Shown: positions 63,663-64,000 of the stretch, in pieces
Position numbering within the stretch: the first letter of the stretch is position 1
Layout of the letters: the number at the start of each line of letters is the position of its first letter
Source of the DNA: Thalassospira marina
GTDB lineage: Bacteria > Pseudomonadota > Alphaproteobacteria > Rhodospirillales > Thalassospiraceae
DNA length: 64,000 nucleotides
Assembly (NCBI RefSeq): GCF_002844375.1
Contig: NZ_CP024199.1
Coordinates: 3,140,001-3,204,000, forward strand
Reading direction: 5' to 3'
The notes under the pieces: model-generated
The model's database searches: none
What the model was told of the DNA's origin: nothing
Seen by the model: the letters and a program-made list of their open reading frames with translations, nothing else
Translations under genes and position numbers: made by a program

Positions 63663-64000
63663 GACCGTGCCAGCCCCATCAGTGCACCAGCGGCCCTACG
63701 CGCCACCACCACGGCATCTGACCCACGATAAACGGCTGTTGCCGTCGCCCCTTCAAATAAAACCAGAATCTGATCTGCAAGGTTTGCATCGTCATGGCCC
63801 AGATCCTGCGCAACGATAGCGCGCACCCGTTCGCCAAAGCGTTCCTTATGCGCAGCAACCACCGCCGCAATTTCGGGAACATCCCCGCCGGTTTCACCCA
63901 ATGCCCGCAAAAACAGGCACCCCCGGCTACCTTCCGTTTCAAGCCAGTCATGCAGGGCAGCAAACAGTGCATCGACGCTATCAACGCTTGCATATTCCAT
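63659..64000 (-). CDS. TetR-family regulator, C-terminal part
   Basis: At least 113 codons at the right edge, with the N-terminal HTH outside the window. The visible part is a helical ligand-binding domain (ALFAALHDWLETEGSRGCLFLRALGETG, key RGCLFLRALGE) of the YcdC/AcrR-like type seen in TetR proteins. The ATG at 64000 is probably internal. It ends in an ATGA overlap with the MFS gene, its likely target. Confidence 0.75.
   Translation of the reverse strand: MEYASVDSVDALFAALHDWLETEGSRGCLFLRALGETGGDVPEIAAVVAAHKERFGERVRAIVAQDLGHDDANLADQILVLFEGATATAVYRGSDAVVVARRAAGALMGLARS

Overview
The window looks like the chromosome of a free-living, probably marine, alphaproteobacterium. A Rhodospirillales member of the Thalassospira type is my best guess from gene content and codon style, but this is inference. 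Pointers are a long-tailed FtsZ, a meso-DAP-type MurE, TRAP transporters, GANTC motifs in front of ftsZ, and a type A RNase P RNA. No prophage, insertion sequence, CRISPR array, tRNA or rRNA was seen.

Layout. 1-8.8 kb holds small metabolic and regulatory units: the end of an FAD-linked oxidase, a choline-sulfatase with its divergent LysR regulator, a PhnB-like VOC protein with a divergent WYL regulator, an AIM24-family protein, a LivH-like permease with an N-terminal lipoprotein signal, and a membrane-anchored GltB-like FMN protein. 9.0-9.8 kb holds a DUF4160/DUF2442 pair. 9.9-17.4 kb is an operon-like block: MarR-type regulator, DctPQM TRAP transporter and a fused 5-oxoprolinase. 17.6-31.2 kb holds an HBM-type chemoreceptor, a DjlA-like co-chaperone, an ABC-F ATPase, an EamA exporter, an amidase, a solute-binding protein, rnpB, a PPOX flavoprotein, an isochorismatase-like hydrolase with a GlxA-type regulator, a CorA-family transporter and a secreted EF-hand protein.

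31.4-62.4 kb is the division and cell wall (dcw) cluster on the plus strand: mraZ, rsmH, ftsL, ftsI, murE, murF, mraY, murD, ftsW, murG, murC, murB, ddl, ftsQ, then ftsA, ftsZ and lpxC. Most genes overlap by 4 bases or sit very close, so they are probably cotranscribed. The cluster is broken twice. Between ftsQ and ftsA lie an SGNH hydrolase and a minus-strand GtsABCD-like sugar ABC operon with a LacI regulator. Between ftsA and ftsZ lie an ornithine-cyclodeaminase-family gene, a D-threonine aldolase/DSD1-type gene and a divergent LysR regulator. The window ends with a YbfB-type MFS transporter and the C-terminal part of a TetR regulator.

The most striking non-coding signals are two arrays of TGGGN repeats at 10-base period in front of mraZ (MraZ operators), a pair of LacI-type operators woven into the sugar ABC promoter, a 20-bp perfect palindrome on the start codon of the inserted LysR gene, an inverted repeat that could mask the murG ribosome site, and paired GANTC sites just before ftsZ. 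No single system here is clearly unprecedented. The insertions into the dcw cluster, the lipobox-LivH fusion and the DUF4160/DUF2442-HTH pair are the best candidates for new biology.
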